From Pedobacter jejuensis (GTDB taxonomy: Bacteria; Bacteroidota; Bacteroidia; Sphingobacteriales; Sphingobacteriaceae), in NCBI RefSeq assembly GCF_003725795.1, contig NZ_RBEE01000009.1, positions 1 to 64,000 of the forward strand: a stretch of 64,000 nucleotides of DNA, given 5' to 3'. The position numbers were made by a program, and so were the translations under genes. Numbering within the stretch: position 1 is the first letter of the stretch; every line of letters starts with the position of its first letter. Of the stretch, positions 18,307 through 27,401 are shown piece after piece. The notes below the pieces were generated by a model. That model saw only the letters and a program-made list of their open reading frames with translations, searched no databases and was not told the origin of the DNA.

Positions 18307-18776
18307 TAAGCCAAATCTCCATGGGCGATACGAGTAAGTTCCTCTTCAATTAATGATAAGCCTGTGAAGGTATCCATTAAGGTAAATGGAATTTGATTAC
18401 CTAAACCATAAGCGGCCGTATTTAACCAACTGTGAAATGCAGGAGCCGAACCAAAAACCTCTATGCCCAATTTAAATAGAGAAAATGATTTTAAAAGTTT
18501 TTCACTCAATGAGGCATCAAGTTTTAAGTCCTGGGTATTATAGTTTTGTATCGTTTTAACTGTAGTTTTAAAGGTATTTTGAAATTCATCATACGTAAAA
18601 CCAGATATGGTTAAAAAATCAAGTGCTACTTGTGCATTCAAACCTTTTTTTGAATTAGACAATAAGGCTACAGGGTTTGAGTACATCCTTTGATATTGAA
18701 CCATTGTTTCCTCAACGTTTAACGGAGTTGACTCGGTAAACTTATAAGGCTTAGATTTATTTCCTGTTTTTAACAT
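18306..18776 (-). CDS. Xre/MbcA/ParS-type antitoxin with DUF2384 domain
   Basis: A 156-residue antitoxin partner of the RES toxin. The N-terminal half is a probable HTH region (KKGLNAQVALDFLTISGFTY), and the C-terminal half is the DUF2384 toxin-binding domain (GIEVFGSAPAFHSWLNTA, then GNQIPFTLMDT). The ATG at 18776 is preferred to a TTG two codons upstream, because that TTG lies inside a perfect -7 promoter motif. Such antitoxins repress their own operon; no operator was defined here. Confidence 0.85.
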   Translation of the reverse strand: MLKTGNKSKPYKFTESTPLNVEETMVQYQRMYSNPVALLSNSKKGLNAQVALDFLTISGFTYDEFQNTFKTTVKTIQNYNTQDLKLDASLSEKLLKSFSLFKLGIEVFGSAPAFHSWLNTAAYGLGNQIPFTLMDTFTGLSLIEEELTRIAHGDLA

Positions 18777-18779
18777 AAT

Positions 18780-18808
18780 CAAATTTAGAATTTTTTCTTT
18801 ACACCGAA
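18780..18808 (-). promoter_or_regulatory. Promoter of the RES toxin-antitoxin operon, predicted leaderless
   Basis: TAAATTTG on the minus strand (18787-18780) is an exact -7 match. A TTCG (18808-18805) lies 17 bases upstream as an imperfect -33. Only three bases (ATT) separate the motif from the ATG at 18776, so transcription should start at or next to the start codon. Confidence 0.6.
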
Positions 18809-18839
18809 GAATTTTTTCCTTATTTAATTTTGTTGGATT

Positions 18840-19850
18840 TTATTTTATCATTCCTGCTAATGCTTCGATAAATACCGGGCTATCATTCAAGCTTTCTACC
18901 AATTGAACATGCTCGCCGCCCAATTCTCTAAATTCCTCATAATATTCAACGGTAATTTCGTAAAGAGTTTCCAGGCAATCGGCAACGAAAGCTGGACTAA
19001 AAACCAACAATCTCTTTTTACCTTCTGCAGCCAATTTCTTTAAAACATCAGTTGTATAAGGCTGAACCCAAGGCTCTTTGCCCAAACGAGATTGAAAACA
19101 AACGGTATAATTTTCTTTTGATATGTTAAGCTCCTGTGCAATTAATCTTGCTGTATCATGACCCTGGGCAGAGTAGCAAAATTTGTTTACATCGGTTAAT
19201 GTTTGGCAGCAATCGGAATTTTTTAAGCAATAGGAACCAGTATGATCACATTTTCTTAATTGCCTTTCTGGCAACCCATGAAAACTAAACAAAATATGGT
19301 CGTAGTTTTCTGGATGATGTTTTCTTGCATTTTCTGCAAAAACTTTTATCATTAAGTCATTATCATGAAAAGAATTTACAAAAGAAATTGGCGGTACAGT
19401 TTGCCATTTGCTTACCAACTCCATAACCAGTTGCATTACCGAACCTGTACTTGCCGATGCATATTGAGGAAACATAGGAATAACCTGAATACTTTCTACC
19501 AAACCTGCTTTTAAATTAGCAAGTGCAGATGCAATAGAAGGATTTTGATAACGCATAGCTAATTCTACATGATAATCATCACCCAATCTTTCTTGAAGCA
19601 TTTTTGCTTGCAATTTGCTGAAATATAGCAGTGGTGAACCTTTCTCATTCCAAATTTCTTTGTATAATTTGGCAGTTTTAGGGCTACGAAACGGAACTAT
19701 TATTCCTTTAACTAAAAGCGTACGGTTAAAAGCAGGAATATCGATTACACGTTCATCCATCAAAAACTGATCTAAATATCTTTTTACATCAGATACTGCC
19801 GGACTATCAGGTGTTCCTAAATTAACCAGTAAAATTCCCTTTTTGCTCAT
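18840..19850 (-). CDS. hemH: Ferrochelatase
   Basis: A 336-residue ferrochelatase inserting ferrous iron into protoporphyrin IX, the last step of protoheme synthesis. The N-terminal GILLVNLGTPDSPAVSDVKR segment, the FSFHGLPERQLRKCDHTGSYC region with the metal-binding His, and the C-terminal FSPAFVADCLETLYEI with its catalytic Glu are all typical. It is 85 bases downstream of crtW on the same strand and may be co-transcribed with the carotenoid genes. Length is normal for single-domain bacterial HemH. Confidence 0.95.
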   Translation of the reverse strand: MSKKGILLVNLGTPDSPAVSDVKRYLDQFLMDERVIDIPAFNRTLLVKGIIVPFRSPKTAKLYKEIWNEKGSPLLYFSKLQAKMLQERLGDDYHVELAMRYQNPSIASALANLKAGLVESIQVIPMFPQYASASTGSVMQLVMELVSKWQTVPPISFVNSFHDNDLMIKVFAENARKHHPENYDHILFSFHGLPERQLRKCDHTGSYCLKNSDCCQTLTDVNKFCYSAQGHDTARLIAQELNISKENYTVCFQSRLGKEPWVQPYTTDVLKKLAAEGKKRLLVFSPAFVADCLETLYEITVEYYEEFRELGGEHVQLVESLNDSPVFIEALAGMIK

Positions 19851-19935
19851 TTAAATTAAGATATGGTTTTAAAGCTCAAATATCGCCCTTTTTGGCACAA
19901 GAAACGATTATTAAATATCAAGATTTGGTAAAAAG

Positions 19936-20631
19936 CTAAGCTTTTGTTTTATATAATTGCCACCAAGGTGTAGCTGGCTTTTGGTGATGCTCTAAATGAT
20001 ACCCAAAGAAATAACAAGTTATAAAGGCTATAAAATGATTTTTGTTTAACGTTGATGCGTGGTATTCATTATCGTGTTCTCCTTTATGAGGAACATAAGT
20101 ACCAAAATAAAATAGCTGAAACGTGCTTAAAAGTGAAGGTAAGACCCAAAAGATTAAAAGGTTTTTTTCATCAATCCAGATTTTTAATACATTAAAGGCT
20201 ACAGCCATTATGATTAATTGAATAACAGTAACATAATTTAGCATAAAGCTTAAGTACCACCGCCAAAACCCGTGTGGTGCATAATCAGGGTCTTTTTCTG
20301 TATGCACATGGCTGTGGTGGTTGTGATGCTTATCGTATAGCTTGTTGTAAAAAAAACCTGCGTAGAGAAATACGGATACATATCCGAAAAAGTTATTCAA
20401 TTTTCTATTGGAAGATATTGTTCCATGCATGGAATCATGGGCAGTAATGAATAGCCCTGTGTAAAGGTGCATTTGCACAAAAATCATTAAATAAACCAAA
20501 GGATTGGTCCATTCAAAACGCCATGTTAATAATAGAAAAAGAGATGTAAACCAGCAAAGTAATATTGCTAAAGCGAAGTATACACCTTTAAATGATTGTG
20601 GGTTTTTCAATTGACTTTCTATAGTTAACAT
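19936..20631 (-). CDS. crtW: Beta-carotene 4-ketolase CrtW-like
   Basis: A 231-residue integral membrane di-iron oxygenase. Three histidine boxes are present: HDSMH (65-69), HHNHHSH (102-108) and HLEHH (212-216). The FGTYVPHKGEHD segment is characteristic of CrtW ketolases rather than general fatty acid desaturases. CrtW adds keto groups at C-4 of beta-ionone rings. It lies 31 bases after ispH and shares the strand with a carotenoid hydratase, a glycosyltransferase and an acyltransferase, which supports the pigment role. A fatty acid desaturase is the alternative. Confidence 0.8.
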   Translation of the reverse strand: MLTIESQLKNPQSFKGVYFALAILLCWFTSLFLLLTWRFEWTNPLVYLMIFVQMHLYTGLFITAHDSMHGTISSNRKLNNFFGYVSVFLYAGFFYNKLYDKHHNHHSHVHTEKDPDYAPHGFWRWYLSFMLNYVTVIQLIIMAVAFNVLKIWIDEKNLLIFWVLPSLLSTFQLFYFGTYVPHKGEHDNEYHASTLNKNHFIAFITCYFFGYHLEHHQKPATPWWQLYKTKA

Positions 20632-20662
20632 TTAAAGAAGGAAATTGATTTCCTTTCAGTAA

Positions 20663-21511
20663 CTAATATTTTTCTAAAGCTAGCTTTACCTTTTCCATTA
20701 GCCACATTGGAGTAGATGTAGCACCACAGATACCAACCCTATCATTGCCATTAAACCAGTTTATATCCAACTCATCTTCATTAGATATGAAATAGGAATT
20801 TTCATTGTGTTTCTTGCAAACATCATAAAGAACTTTCCCGTTGGATGATTTCTTTCCTGACACGAAAATAATTTTATCGTAATGGCTAACAAATTCTTCG
20901 AGTTCTTGATAGCGATTAGATACCTGCCTGCAAATCGTATCGTTTGCTTTCACCTCATAGCCACGAGATAAGAGTTGATCTTTAATGTGATAGAATTTAT
21001 CTGTACTTTTCGTGGTTTGGCTATATAAAGTAAACTTAGCAGGTAAATCAACATTATCCAACTCCGCCAAATCTTGAAATACAATTGCATTTCCATCAGT
21101 TTGCCCCTGTAGGCCTATAACTTCTGCATGACCATGTTTACCGAAAATGAGTATCTGTTCATCTTCATCGTAAGAATTTTTTATTCTATTTTGAAGTTTT
21201 AAAACAACAGGACAAGATGCATCAATAAGTGTTAAATTATTTTCTAGTGCCAATTGATACGTTGAAGGTGCTTCACCGTGTGCCCTGATTAAAACCTTTT
21301 CATTTTTAAGGGTATGCAGTACCTCATGGTCGATAATTTTTAGTCCTCTTTTTGTTAGACGCTCAACTTCTTCATCATTATGCACAATATCGCCTAAGCA
21401 ATACAAATAACCTTCACTATCTAAAATATCTTCGGCCATTTCTATAGCGTAAACAACGCCAAAGCAAAAGCCTGATGATTTATCGATAGTGACTTGTAAA
21501 TTATAACTCAT
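20663..21511 (-). CDS. ispH: 4-hydroxy-3-methylbut-2-enyl diphosphate reductase
   Basis: A 282-residue IspH (LytB), the last enzyme of the MEP isoprenoid pathway, making IPP and DMAPP. The three cysteine ligands of the Fe-S cluster are Cys16 (SSGFCFGV), Cys100 (DASCPVV) and Cys194 (TICRQVSNR). The HGHAEV segment (from about 126) carries the proton-relay Glu. Its place between crtW and a cruF-like gene couples precursor supply to carotenoid finishing. The Bacteroidota-type short form fits. Confidence 0.95.
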   Translation of the reverse strand: MSYNLQVTIDKSSGFCFGVVYAIEMAEDILDSEGYLYCLGDIVHNDEEVERLTKRGLKIIDHEVLHTLKNEKVLIRAHGEAPSTYQLALENNLTLIDASCPVVLKLQNRIKNSYDEDEQILIFGKHGHAEVIGLQGQTDGNAIVFQDLAELDNVDLPAKFTLYSQTTKSTDKFYHIKDQLLSRGYEVKANDTICRQVSNRYQELEEFVSHYDKIIFVSGKKSSNGKVLYDVCKKHNENSYFISNEDELDINWFNGNDRVGICGATSTPMWLMEKVKLALEKY

Positions 21512-21538
21512 TGTATTACAAAATTAAACAAAAATATT

Positions 21539-22198
21539 TTATCGTGTTGTCATGTATAAGACAACAAAAAATATAAATTGACATAGAAACATGGTTGTGC
21601 CAATATACTTTTGTTGCTTTAAGCCTAAAGCATAATAAAATTTCAATAAAATAACAGAAACAATAAACCAGGCAATATAATTTTGTAAAGGAATTTCATG
21701 CCAATCCCAATGCCAATAATCAAACTTCATTGCTACGGGTTCCAAAAAATAATCAAAGGTAATTAATAATAAACCACCTAATAAAGAAGCGATTATGCCA
21801 TTTCGTATTTTAAAACTTTTAATCATTTGGCCCATACTATAAATTAGGATAACCCAATTAACACCCATAAGCAAGGGCACTGTTGCAACCTTGAAACCTA
21901 GAGTTGTACCATAATAATAACTTCCGAAAATCTTCCCTGTTTTTACCCCTAAAACCTCTACTAAAAAGCCGCACAAGAAAACACCTGAAATAAAAAGCAA
22001 AAGCCTTTTAACATCTCCATTGTACGTAAATACAATAATTGCGAACATTAAAAGTAAATGAAAAGGTACAAGTTTCATAAAATAAGGTTGTGCCGCTGGA
22101 ATTAGAAACCCAAACAAACCAACCAAATGAAATATGATAATAGCGGCTACCGCCAATTTCTTTACTTTTAAATCGGCTTTATCAATCTGCCCTTCCAT
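21539..22198 (-). CDS. cruF: Carotenoid 1,2-hydratase, CruF-like (DUF422 family)
   Basis: A 219-residue membrane protein with about seven hydrophobic helices, belonging to the carotenoid biosynthesis protein (DUF422/CruF) family. The GSYYYGTTLGFKV segment and the GVNWVILIYSMG helix are the recognisable parts. CruF adds water across the 1',2' double bond of the acyclic end of gamma-carotene-type pigments, giving the hydroxyl used for later glycosylation or desaturation. The first 31 bases overlap the glycosyltransferase gene. Function is assigned by family and context. Confidence 0.75.
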   Translation of the reverse strand: MEGQIDKADLKVKKLAVAAIIIFHLVGLFGFLIPAAQPYFMKLVPFHLLLMFAIIVFTYNGDVKRLLLFISGVFLCGFLVEVLGVKTGKIFGSYYYGTTLGFKVATVPLLMGVNWVILIYSMGQMIKSFKIRNGIIASLLGGLLLITFDYFLEPVAMKFDYWHWDWHEIPLQNYIAWFIVSVILLKFYYALGLKQQKYIGTTMFLCQFIFFVVLYMTTR

Positions 22199-23265
22199 GT
22201 TCCTGTTTTAAATAAAAATTTCTTTATTGATACGATTGCTATAAACAAATAAATTAACATTTGTAAAGGATGCAATATTAGGTTTAATATTACATTTTGT
22301 CCTGATAAAAATGATATCATTATTCTGCAAAGCAATATTAACGTTATTGGCAATATGAGTAATTCAACATCAAAGTTTATAGCTAAAATGATTGGCCCGC
22401 CAATTACCAAAAGTTGGTAAAAAAGTAATATAAATATGTTATTGCCAAAACCAGCTAATAAATTTTTGCTAAAACCATTAATACTTTCGTTAAGATTTTT
22501 ATACATACGGCAATAAATCAAACCATTAGCCAACAATGCTTCGCCCTTAAAACCTTCAATTTTTATACGTTTCATTATTTCAACGTCTTCAACAACAAGA
22601 TGCTTTACTTTTTCATGCCAAGAATTTTCCTTATATAATGAGGAGTTAAAAAACATACACTGACCACTTGCCGCAGCGAAAGCAGGATTTTTTGATAATT
22701 TAACCAACCGCAATGGAAGCAGGTTTAGTAATATAAAATGCATTAATGGAATAGTAATTTTCTCACCAAAACTTTGCATAATTTGATTTGTAAATAAACT
22801 TAACAAAGCTAAATTTTCACTTTCCATTCTAGCAATTAAGCTGTTTATCAAACCTCGCTTTATAATTTCATCAGCATCTACAAACAAAAAGTATTTACCT
22901 ATTGCAATTTTAGCCAGTTGATGACAAGCATAATTTTTCCCTAACCAACCTGCTGGTAATTCTTCACCTTGGATTGCTTTAAACTGTCGATTCTCCTTTG
23001 AAAAGTTTTCTACAAGCTGAAATGTGCTATCGCTGCTGTTATCATCTAAAACAATAACCTCGTAATTTACATAATCTTGTTCTTTTATAGATTGAAGCAA
23101 TTGAATGATATTTTCTGCTTCATTTCTGGCCGGAATAAGAATAGAAACTTTATCCTTATAAAATTTAATTGCCCGTGGTAATTTGGGGTTTGAAAGGAAG
23201 TTAAAAACGGTTACCGAAAACCTTATGACTAGAAATATTAGCGCTGCGTAAATAAAAATCGTCAT
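22168..23265 (-). CDS. Family 2 glycosyltransferase, probable carotenoid glycosyltransferase
   Basis: A 365-residue GT2 enzyme with an N-terminal membrane helix (1-20), the GT-A core starting SILIPARNEAENI (41-53), IVLDDNSSDS (71-80), the metal-binding VDADE (129-133), and two or three C-terminal helices. This layout matches CruC/CruG-like carotenoid glycosyltransferases. Overlaps with the acyltransferase (4 bases) and the hydratase (31 bases) show tight coupling. The likely acceptor is the tertiary hydroxyl made by CruF; the sugar is unknown. Confidence 0.7.
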   Translation of the reverse strand: MTIFIYAALIFLVIRFSVTVFNFLSNPKLPRAIKFYKDKVSILIPARNEAENIIQLLQSIKEQDYVNYEVIVLDDNSSDSTFQLVENFSKENRQFKAIQGEELPAGWLGKNYACHQLAKIAIGKYFLFVDADEIIKRGLINSLIARMESENLALLSLFTNQIMQSFGEKITIPLMHFILLNLLPLRLVKLSKNPAFAAASGQCMFFNSSLYKENSWHEKVKHLVVEDVEIMKRIKIEGFKGEALLANGLIYCRMYKNLNESINGFSKNLLAGFGNNIFILLFYQLLVIGGPIILAINFDVELLILPITLILLCRIMISFLSGQNVILNLILHPLQMLIYLFIAIVSIKKFLFKTGTWKGRLIKPI

Positions 23266-23885
23266 TCGGTAATTTGTGCTTGTTTAACAACAGAATTATC
23301 ATAATGTTTATTGTATGCACTTTTTAACAGCTGGAGGCTTGTATATTCTTCGTTCTCCCAGTTTTGAAGATACGTGTATGCTGACGCTTTACGTTTCGAA
23401 AAGTAGTCAACAAATGTTGCTGCAAAAACTATATTAAGTTGTTTCTGACTTGCATTAATCATTTGCATTACTCCTTTTTGAAAGTTTATGCTTTTTAAGT
23501 GGTTAGAATAGAGCTTCCCCTGAGGAAATACCAGCACTAGATTATCAGCATCATCTAGAAGTTTACCTGCATAATTTAAAGTTTCTAAAATATCTTTACC
23601 ACTGTTTTCTGCAGCAAAAGCTCCTAAATATTTCAAAAAACCAACTTTGCTATAGTTTTCTGCATTAACTAAAACATGAAACTTTTTCTTGAAGAACTTT
23701 TTGTTGATGTAGAATATGAAAAAGCCATCCCACCAGCTAAAATGATTGGCTAAAATTAATACAGATGCATTTGGTTTGATGGCTACTTCATCATATTTAA
23801 AGGCAGCAAAATCCTTATCAATAATAAATTGAATGTACCAAGAGAAAAATTTAAAAATGATATTGTTTTTTCGAGGGTGATACAT
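23262..23885 (-). CDS. Membrane-associated acyltransferase, probable carotenoid-glycoside acyltransferase
   Basis: A 207-residue acyltransferase of the PlsC-like superfamily, with the catalytic HX4D motif NHFSWWDG (His48, Asp53) and a FPQGKL segment in place of the usual FPEGT. Its ATG-to-stop overlap with the glycosyltransferase suggests it acts on the glycosylated product, as CruD does for chlorobactene glucoside in green sulfur bacteria. A phospholipid acyltransferase role is possible from sequence alone; the operon argues against it. Confidence 0.65.
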   Translation of the reverse strand: MYHPRKNNIIFKFFSWYIQFIIDKDFAAFKYDEVAIKPNASVLILANHFSWWDGFFIFYINKKFFKKKFHVLVNAENYSKVGFLKYLGAFAAENSGKDILETLNYAGKLLDDADNLVLVFPQGKLYSNHLKSINFQKGVMQMINASQKQLNIVFAATFVDYFSKRKASAYTYLQNWENEEYTSLQLLKSAYNKHYDNSVVKQAQITE

Positions 23886-23963
23886 GTGGTAAGTTGCAAA
23901 AATTTGAGGTGATTTGCAAATATTGGATTCTAGGAATATCTAGAGGGTAATCGCTGTAAGATA

Positions 23964-24473
23964 TTAACTTAAATAAACCCTATCTTCTTCTCCTTCAACA
24001 TCCATAACAACATCAACATGTTCTTTTAAAATTGTTGCCAGTTCAAGTCCAACATAATCTGTGGCAATAGGAAAAATTTTATGGCTTCTATCTACCAGCA
24101 CAACCGTACGTATTTTTTTATGAGGTGTGTTCAAAAAAACGCCTAAACCATAAGCAAGCGTTTTGCCACTGTTAAGCACATCATCAATCAAAATAATTAC
24201 TTTATTTCTCCACTGGCTTTCATCTAAATCTGTTTTCGCAATTAATTTGCTGCTATCTCTTTCTAAATCAATACGCAACAGAGTCAATTTAAAATCGGCA
24301 ATTTTTTTTAATACTTTCTCTAATCTAATGGCCAATTTGTAGCCTCTATCCCAAATTCCTGCCAGTACAATTTCTTTCTCGTTTATATTATCTTCTAAAA
24401 TTTGATAAGCTATACGATCTATCTTTTGCTGTATTTGTTTTTTATTCAGAATAAGTAATTGTGAGGTAGCCAT
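23964..24473 (-). CDS. Phosphoribosyltransferase-domain protein, PyrR-like
   Basis: A 169-residue type I phosphoribosyltransferase fold protein. The PRPP-binding loop VIILIDDVLNSGKTLAYG (92-109) is intact. Overall size and order resemble PyrR, a uracil phosphoribosyltransferase that in Bacillus also regulates pyr mRNA. Whether this one regulates RNA cannot be told, and no pyr genes are near. It is 78 bases upstream of the acyltransferase gene on the same strand and divergent from the GIN-domain gene. Confidence 0.75.
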   Translation of the reverse strand: MATSQLLILNKKQIQQKIDRIAYQILEDNINEKEIVLAGIWDRGYKLAIRLEKVLKKIADFKLTLLRIDLERDSSKLIAKTDLDESQWRNKVIILIDDVLNSGKTLAYGLGVFLNTPHKKIRTVVLVDRSHKIFPIATDYVGLELATILKEHVDVVMDVEGEEDRVYLS

Positions 24474-24659
24474 TGTTAAAAGGTTTGATTACAAAAAGAA
24501 CGATTTTAAGGGTGAAATTCAAACTATTTGAAAAATAATTTGAATTGCTTGCAACGTTTGCACCATCACGGCGTCTTATAGCTAACCAAAAGCTAAAAAT
24601 CCCTTACCTTATCTGAATAACTAAATAGGTAAAAGGAAATTTCTTAAACAAGATTAATT

Positions 24660-25370
24660 ATGAAAAACTTTTTAAAAACATCGGCAACACTATTTTTAAT
24701 TACAACAAGCTTCTACATTGCTAAAGCTCAAGATACAAAAACCGTAAGTGTAAAAAACTTTAGCAGCATTACAATAAGCAGTGGTATCGATTTGTATTTA
24801 ACACAAAGCGGAAGTGAAAGTGTAAACATTAAAGCAACATCAGATTTATTGAAAGATGTAGTTGTTGAACAAAATGGAAGCAACTTAACCATTAAAATTA
24901 AGGAAGGTATCAATTGGAGTTCGATGTTTAAAAATCAAACCATAAAGGCTTACGTTAATTTTAAAACCTTATCGGCACTTACCGCAACAGGAGGTAGTGA
25001 TGTTTTATCTCAAGGACAGATAAAAGCTGGAAAATTTGTACTTAAATCTTCTGGCGGGTCTGATGTAAAATTGAATTTGGTTTGCAGCAATTTAGAATTA
25101 CAAAGTAGCGGCGGTAGCGATGTTAAATTAACAGGAAAAGCAGAAAATATGATAGTGCAAAGTAGCGGTGGAAGCGACGTTGATGCTTATGATTTTGTTG
25201 TAGATTATGCAAAAGTATCATCATCTGGTGGTTCTGATGCAAATATTAATGTTAGCAAAGGCTTAGAAGCCAGTGCATCGGGTGGAAGTGATATTCATTA
25301 CAAAGGAAATGCATCTGTAAAGAAAACGTCATCGTCTAAAAGTGGTGATGTAATAAAAGTAAAGTTTTAG
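24660..25370 (+). CDS. Secreted head-GIN domain protein (DUF2807)
   Basis: A 236-residue exported protein. A signal peptide (about 1-23, ending YIAKAQ) is followed by a right-handed beta-helix-like region in which the motif GGSD recurs six times at intervals of 15-22 residues (for example KSSGGSDVKL and QSSGGSDVKL). This is the DUF2807 or putative auto-transporter adhesin head GIN domain, widespread in Bacteroidota and of unknown function. It stands alone, with a strong terminator right after it. Confidence 0.85.
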   Translation: MKNFLKTSATLFLITTSFYIAKAQDTKTVSVKNFSSITISSGIDLYLTQSGSESVNIKATSDLLKDVVVEQNGSNLTIKIKEGINWSSMFKNQTIKAYVNFKTLSALTATGGSDVLSQGQIKAGKFVLKSSGGSDVKLNLVCSNLELQSSGGSDVKLTGKAENMIVQSSGGSDVDAYDFVVDYAKVSSSGGSDANINVSKGLEASASGGSDIHYKGNASVKKTSSSKSGDVIKVKF

Positions 25371-25393
25371 TTCTAGGTTTAACTAATTTTACT

Positions 25394-25429
25394 ATCGGTG
25401 CTTTGCAAATGCAAAGCACCGATTTTTTT
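25394..25429. terminator. Strong terminator after the GIN-domain gene
   Basis: A 14-base perfect stem, ATCGGTGCTTTGCA (25394-25407) with TGCAAAGCACCGAT (25410-25423), separated by only two bases and followed by a run of T. It lies between convergent genes. Confidence 0.92.
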
Positions 25430-25477
25430 GGAAGATGATTTCACAGATTATAGCTTTTCGCTTTAGTCTTTATTCTT

Positions 25478-25888
25478 TCAGCTTTTACCTTTCTTGTAAG
25501 GATAATAAATAAAGTTTGCGCCTTCTGGCACAATTACAAAAACACACATAAAGTTCTCTGGTTTTTTGTAAACCTTTAAAAATTGTTCTTTCTTCTCTTT
25601 ATTGATAATCCCCTTCTCAACAAATTCCTCCAAGGTAGAAGCCTGGATGGTCCAATCAGTATTTAATTCTTCTCTGTTTAAAATGATTTCGCCAAGCTTA
25701 ACTTCATGCTGATGAGCAATAAAAATCGGATGTGCAGAAATTCCCTCAACCATAATTTCTATAGCAACTTCTTTAATTGCATCTGCATAAAATTCTAAAT
25801 CCTTTTCTAAACTTAAAAGCGGACTTTCCTGCTTCTTTGGCTCTCCACTATCTTCTGGTGTTGCACTTAATAATTCTTCTCTATCCAT
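25478..25888 (-). CDS. Conserved hypothetical protein
   Basis: A 136-residue acidic cytoplasmic protein of unknown function. It begins with a charged, likely disordered stretch (1-25), then a mixed alpha/beta domain containing VEGISAHPIFIAHQHEVKLGE and a C-terminal FVIVPEGANFIYYPYK strand. Similar proteins appear in Bacteroidota without known role. It follows rlmD on the same strand by 88 bases, which include a GAGTGAGTGAGTG simple repeat. Confidence 0.65.
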   Translation of the reverse strand: MDREELLSATPEDSGEPKKQESPLLSLEKDLEFYADAIKEVAIEIMVEGISAHPIFIAHQHEVKLGEIILNREELNTDWTIQASTLEEFVEKGIINKEKKEQFLKVYKKPENFMCVFVIVPEGANFIYYPYKKGKS

Positions 25889-25976
25889 TTTTAATTATTG
25901 AGTTTTGAATGAGTGAGTGAGTGAATTTTAACAGGAGTTCTATTGTATTTACTGACTCTTTTATTCAAATATTCTC

Positions 25977-27386
25977 TCATTTTAATCTTAACAAAACTAC
26001 ATTTTCTACGTGCTGCGTATGTGGAAACATATCAACAGGTTTTATTCGAACCACGTCGTATTTTGCCTTCATCAATTCTAAATCTCTCGCTTGCGTGGCT
26101 GCATTGCAACTTACATAAACAATTTTTTCAGCTTCCATTTCCAGTAAACGTTGTACAACATCTGCATGCATACCAGCCCTTGGCGGGTCGGTAATAACAA
26201 CATCGGGTTTGCCGTGTGCCAAAATAAATTCTGATGTTAAAATATCTTTCATATCACCGGCATAGAATGTAGTATTTTCAATGCCATTTAGTTCTGAATT
26301 AAACTTAGCATCTTCGATCGCAGTTAGCACATACTCTACACCGATAACCGTTTTTACATCTTTGGCTATGAAATTTGCTATTGTTCCTGCCCCTGTATAT
26401 AAATCGTAAACCAGTTCATCGCCTTTAAATCCTGCAAATTCTTTGGTTATTTTATACAATTCAAATGCTTGCTCTGAATTGGTTTGATAAAAAGATTTTA
26501 TCCCAATTTTGAAACGAATGCCATCCATTTCTTCAAAAATATGATCGCGACCGGCAAAGGTATTAACCTCCTGATCGAAGATGGTATCGTTTTTCTTTTG
26601 GTTGATGATGTAAAGCAAAGATGTTATCTTCGGAAATTCTGATTTCAGGAAACTCATTAACGCGTTTACCTGTTCTTCTTCCGGATATGCAAAAATTACG
26701 GCAACCATTATTTCGCCTGTGCTTGATGTTCTGATAATCAGATTGCGTAAAGCGCCTTCATGGTTTCTTAAATCATAAAATGATAGTCCGTTTTCTAAGG
26801 AGAATTTGCGGACTGCATTTCTGATTTGATTTGAAGGATCATCCTGCAAATAACAATGTTCTATATCTAATATTTTATCAAAACGAAGTGGAACATGAAA
26901 ACCTAAAGCATTCATATCAAATTCTTCATCACGTTCTACATCTACTTTCTCCAACCAACGTTTGTTAGAAAAAGTAAACTCAAGCTTATTTCTATAATAT
27001 CTATTTTTTGCCGAACCTAATATAGGTTCAGTTATAGATGTATCAATTTTACCCAACCTTTGAAGTGCTGCCTCAACATTTTTTTGTTTAAATTTTAGTT
27101 GAGCATCATAGCCCATGTGTTGCCATTTACAACCACCACAAGTACCAAAATGCTTACAAAATGGGTCAGTACGCAATGCTGATTTTTCATGTAACTGATC
27201 AATAATTGCTTCGGCAAAGTTTTTTTTCTTTTTGGTAAGACGAACATCTACCAAATCGCCTGGTACGGCCTTATCTACAAATATCACCAACTCATCGGCT
27301 TTGCCAACGCCCTTTCCTTCTTCGGCAATATCTATTATATGTACGTTTGGAATTATGGTTATCGTACCTGGTTTTTTTCTACTCAT
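25977..27386 (-). CDS. rlmD: 23S rRNA (uracil-5-)-methyltransferase RlmD
   Basis: A 469-residue SAM-dependent rRNA methyltransferase of the RumA family. It has an N-terminal TRAM domain, the [4Fe-4S]-binding cysteines Cys77, Cys83 and Cys86 in CKHFGTCGGC with a fourth near residue 178, the SAM-binding VYDLYTGAGT region, DPPRAG (400-405) and the catalytic Cys427 in VYVSCN. RlmD makes 5-methyluridine at 23S position 1939 in E. coli; the related RlmCD type modifies two sites, and the choice cannot be settled here. Confidence 0.88.
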   Translation of the reverse strand: MSRKKPGTITIIPNVHIIDIAEEGKGVGKADELVIFVDKAVPGDLVDVRLTKKKKNFAEAIIDQLHEKSALRTDPFCKHFGTCGGCKWQHMGYDAQLKFKQKNVEAALQRLGKIDTSITEPILGSAKNRYYRNKLEFTFSNKRWLEKVDVERDEEFDMNALGFHVPLRFDKILDIEHCYLQDDPSNQIRNAVRKFSLENGLSFYDLRNHEGALRNLIIRTSSTGEIMVAVIFAYPEEEQVNALMSFLKSEFPKITSLLYIINQKKNDTIFDQEVNTFAGRDHIFEEMDGIRFKIGIKSFYQTNSEQAFELYKITKEFAGFKGDELVYDLYTGAGTIANFIAKDVKTVIGVEYVLTAIEDAKFNSELNGIENTTFYAGDMKDILTSEFILAHGKPDVVITDPPRAGMHADVVQRLLEMEAEKIVYVSCNAATQARDLELMKAKYDVVRIKPVDMFPHTQHVENVVLLRLK

Positions 27387-27393
27387 TATGCCG

Positions 27394-27401
27394 CAAAGAT
27401 A
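27394..27401 (-). promoter_or_regulatory. Promoter -7 element TATCTTTG of rlmD
   Basis: Exact TAnnTTTG match only seven bases before the rlmD ATG (27386), predicting a 5-prime leader of just a few bases. Confidence 0.6.

Noticed and set aside
19936..20631. General fatty acid desaturase
   Set aside because: The FGTYVPHK segment, size and carotenoid neighbours fit CrtW better, though biochemistry is not shown.
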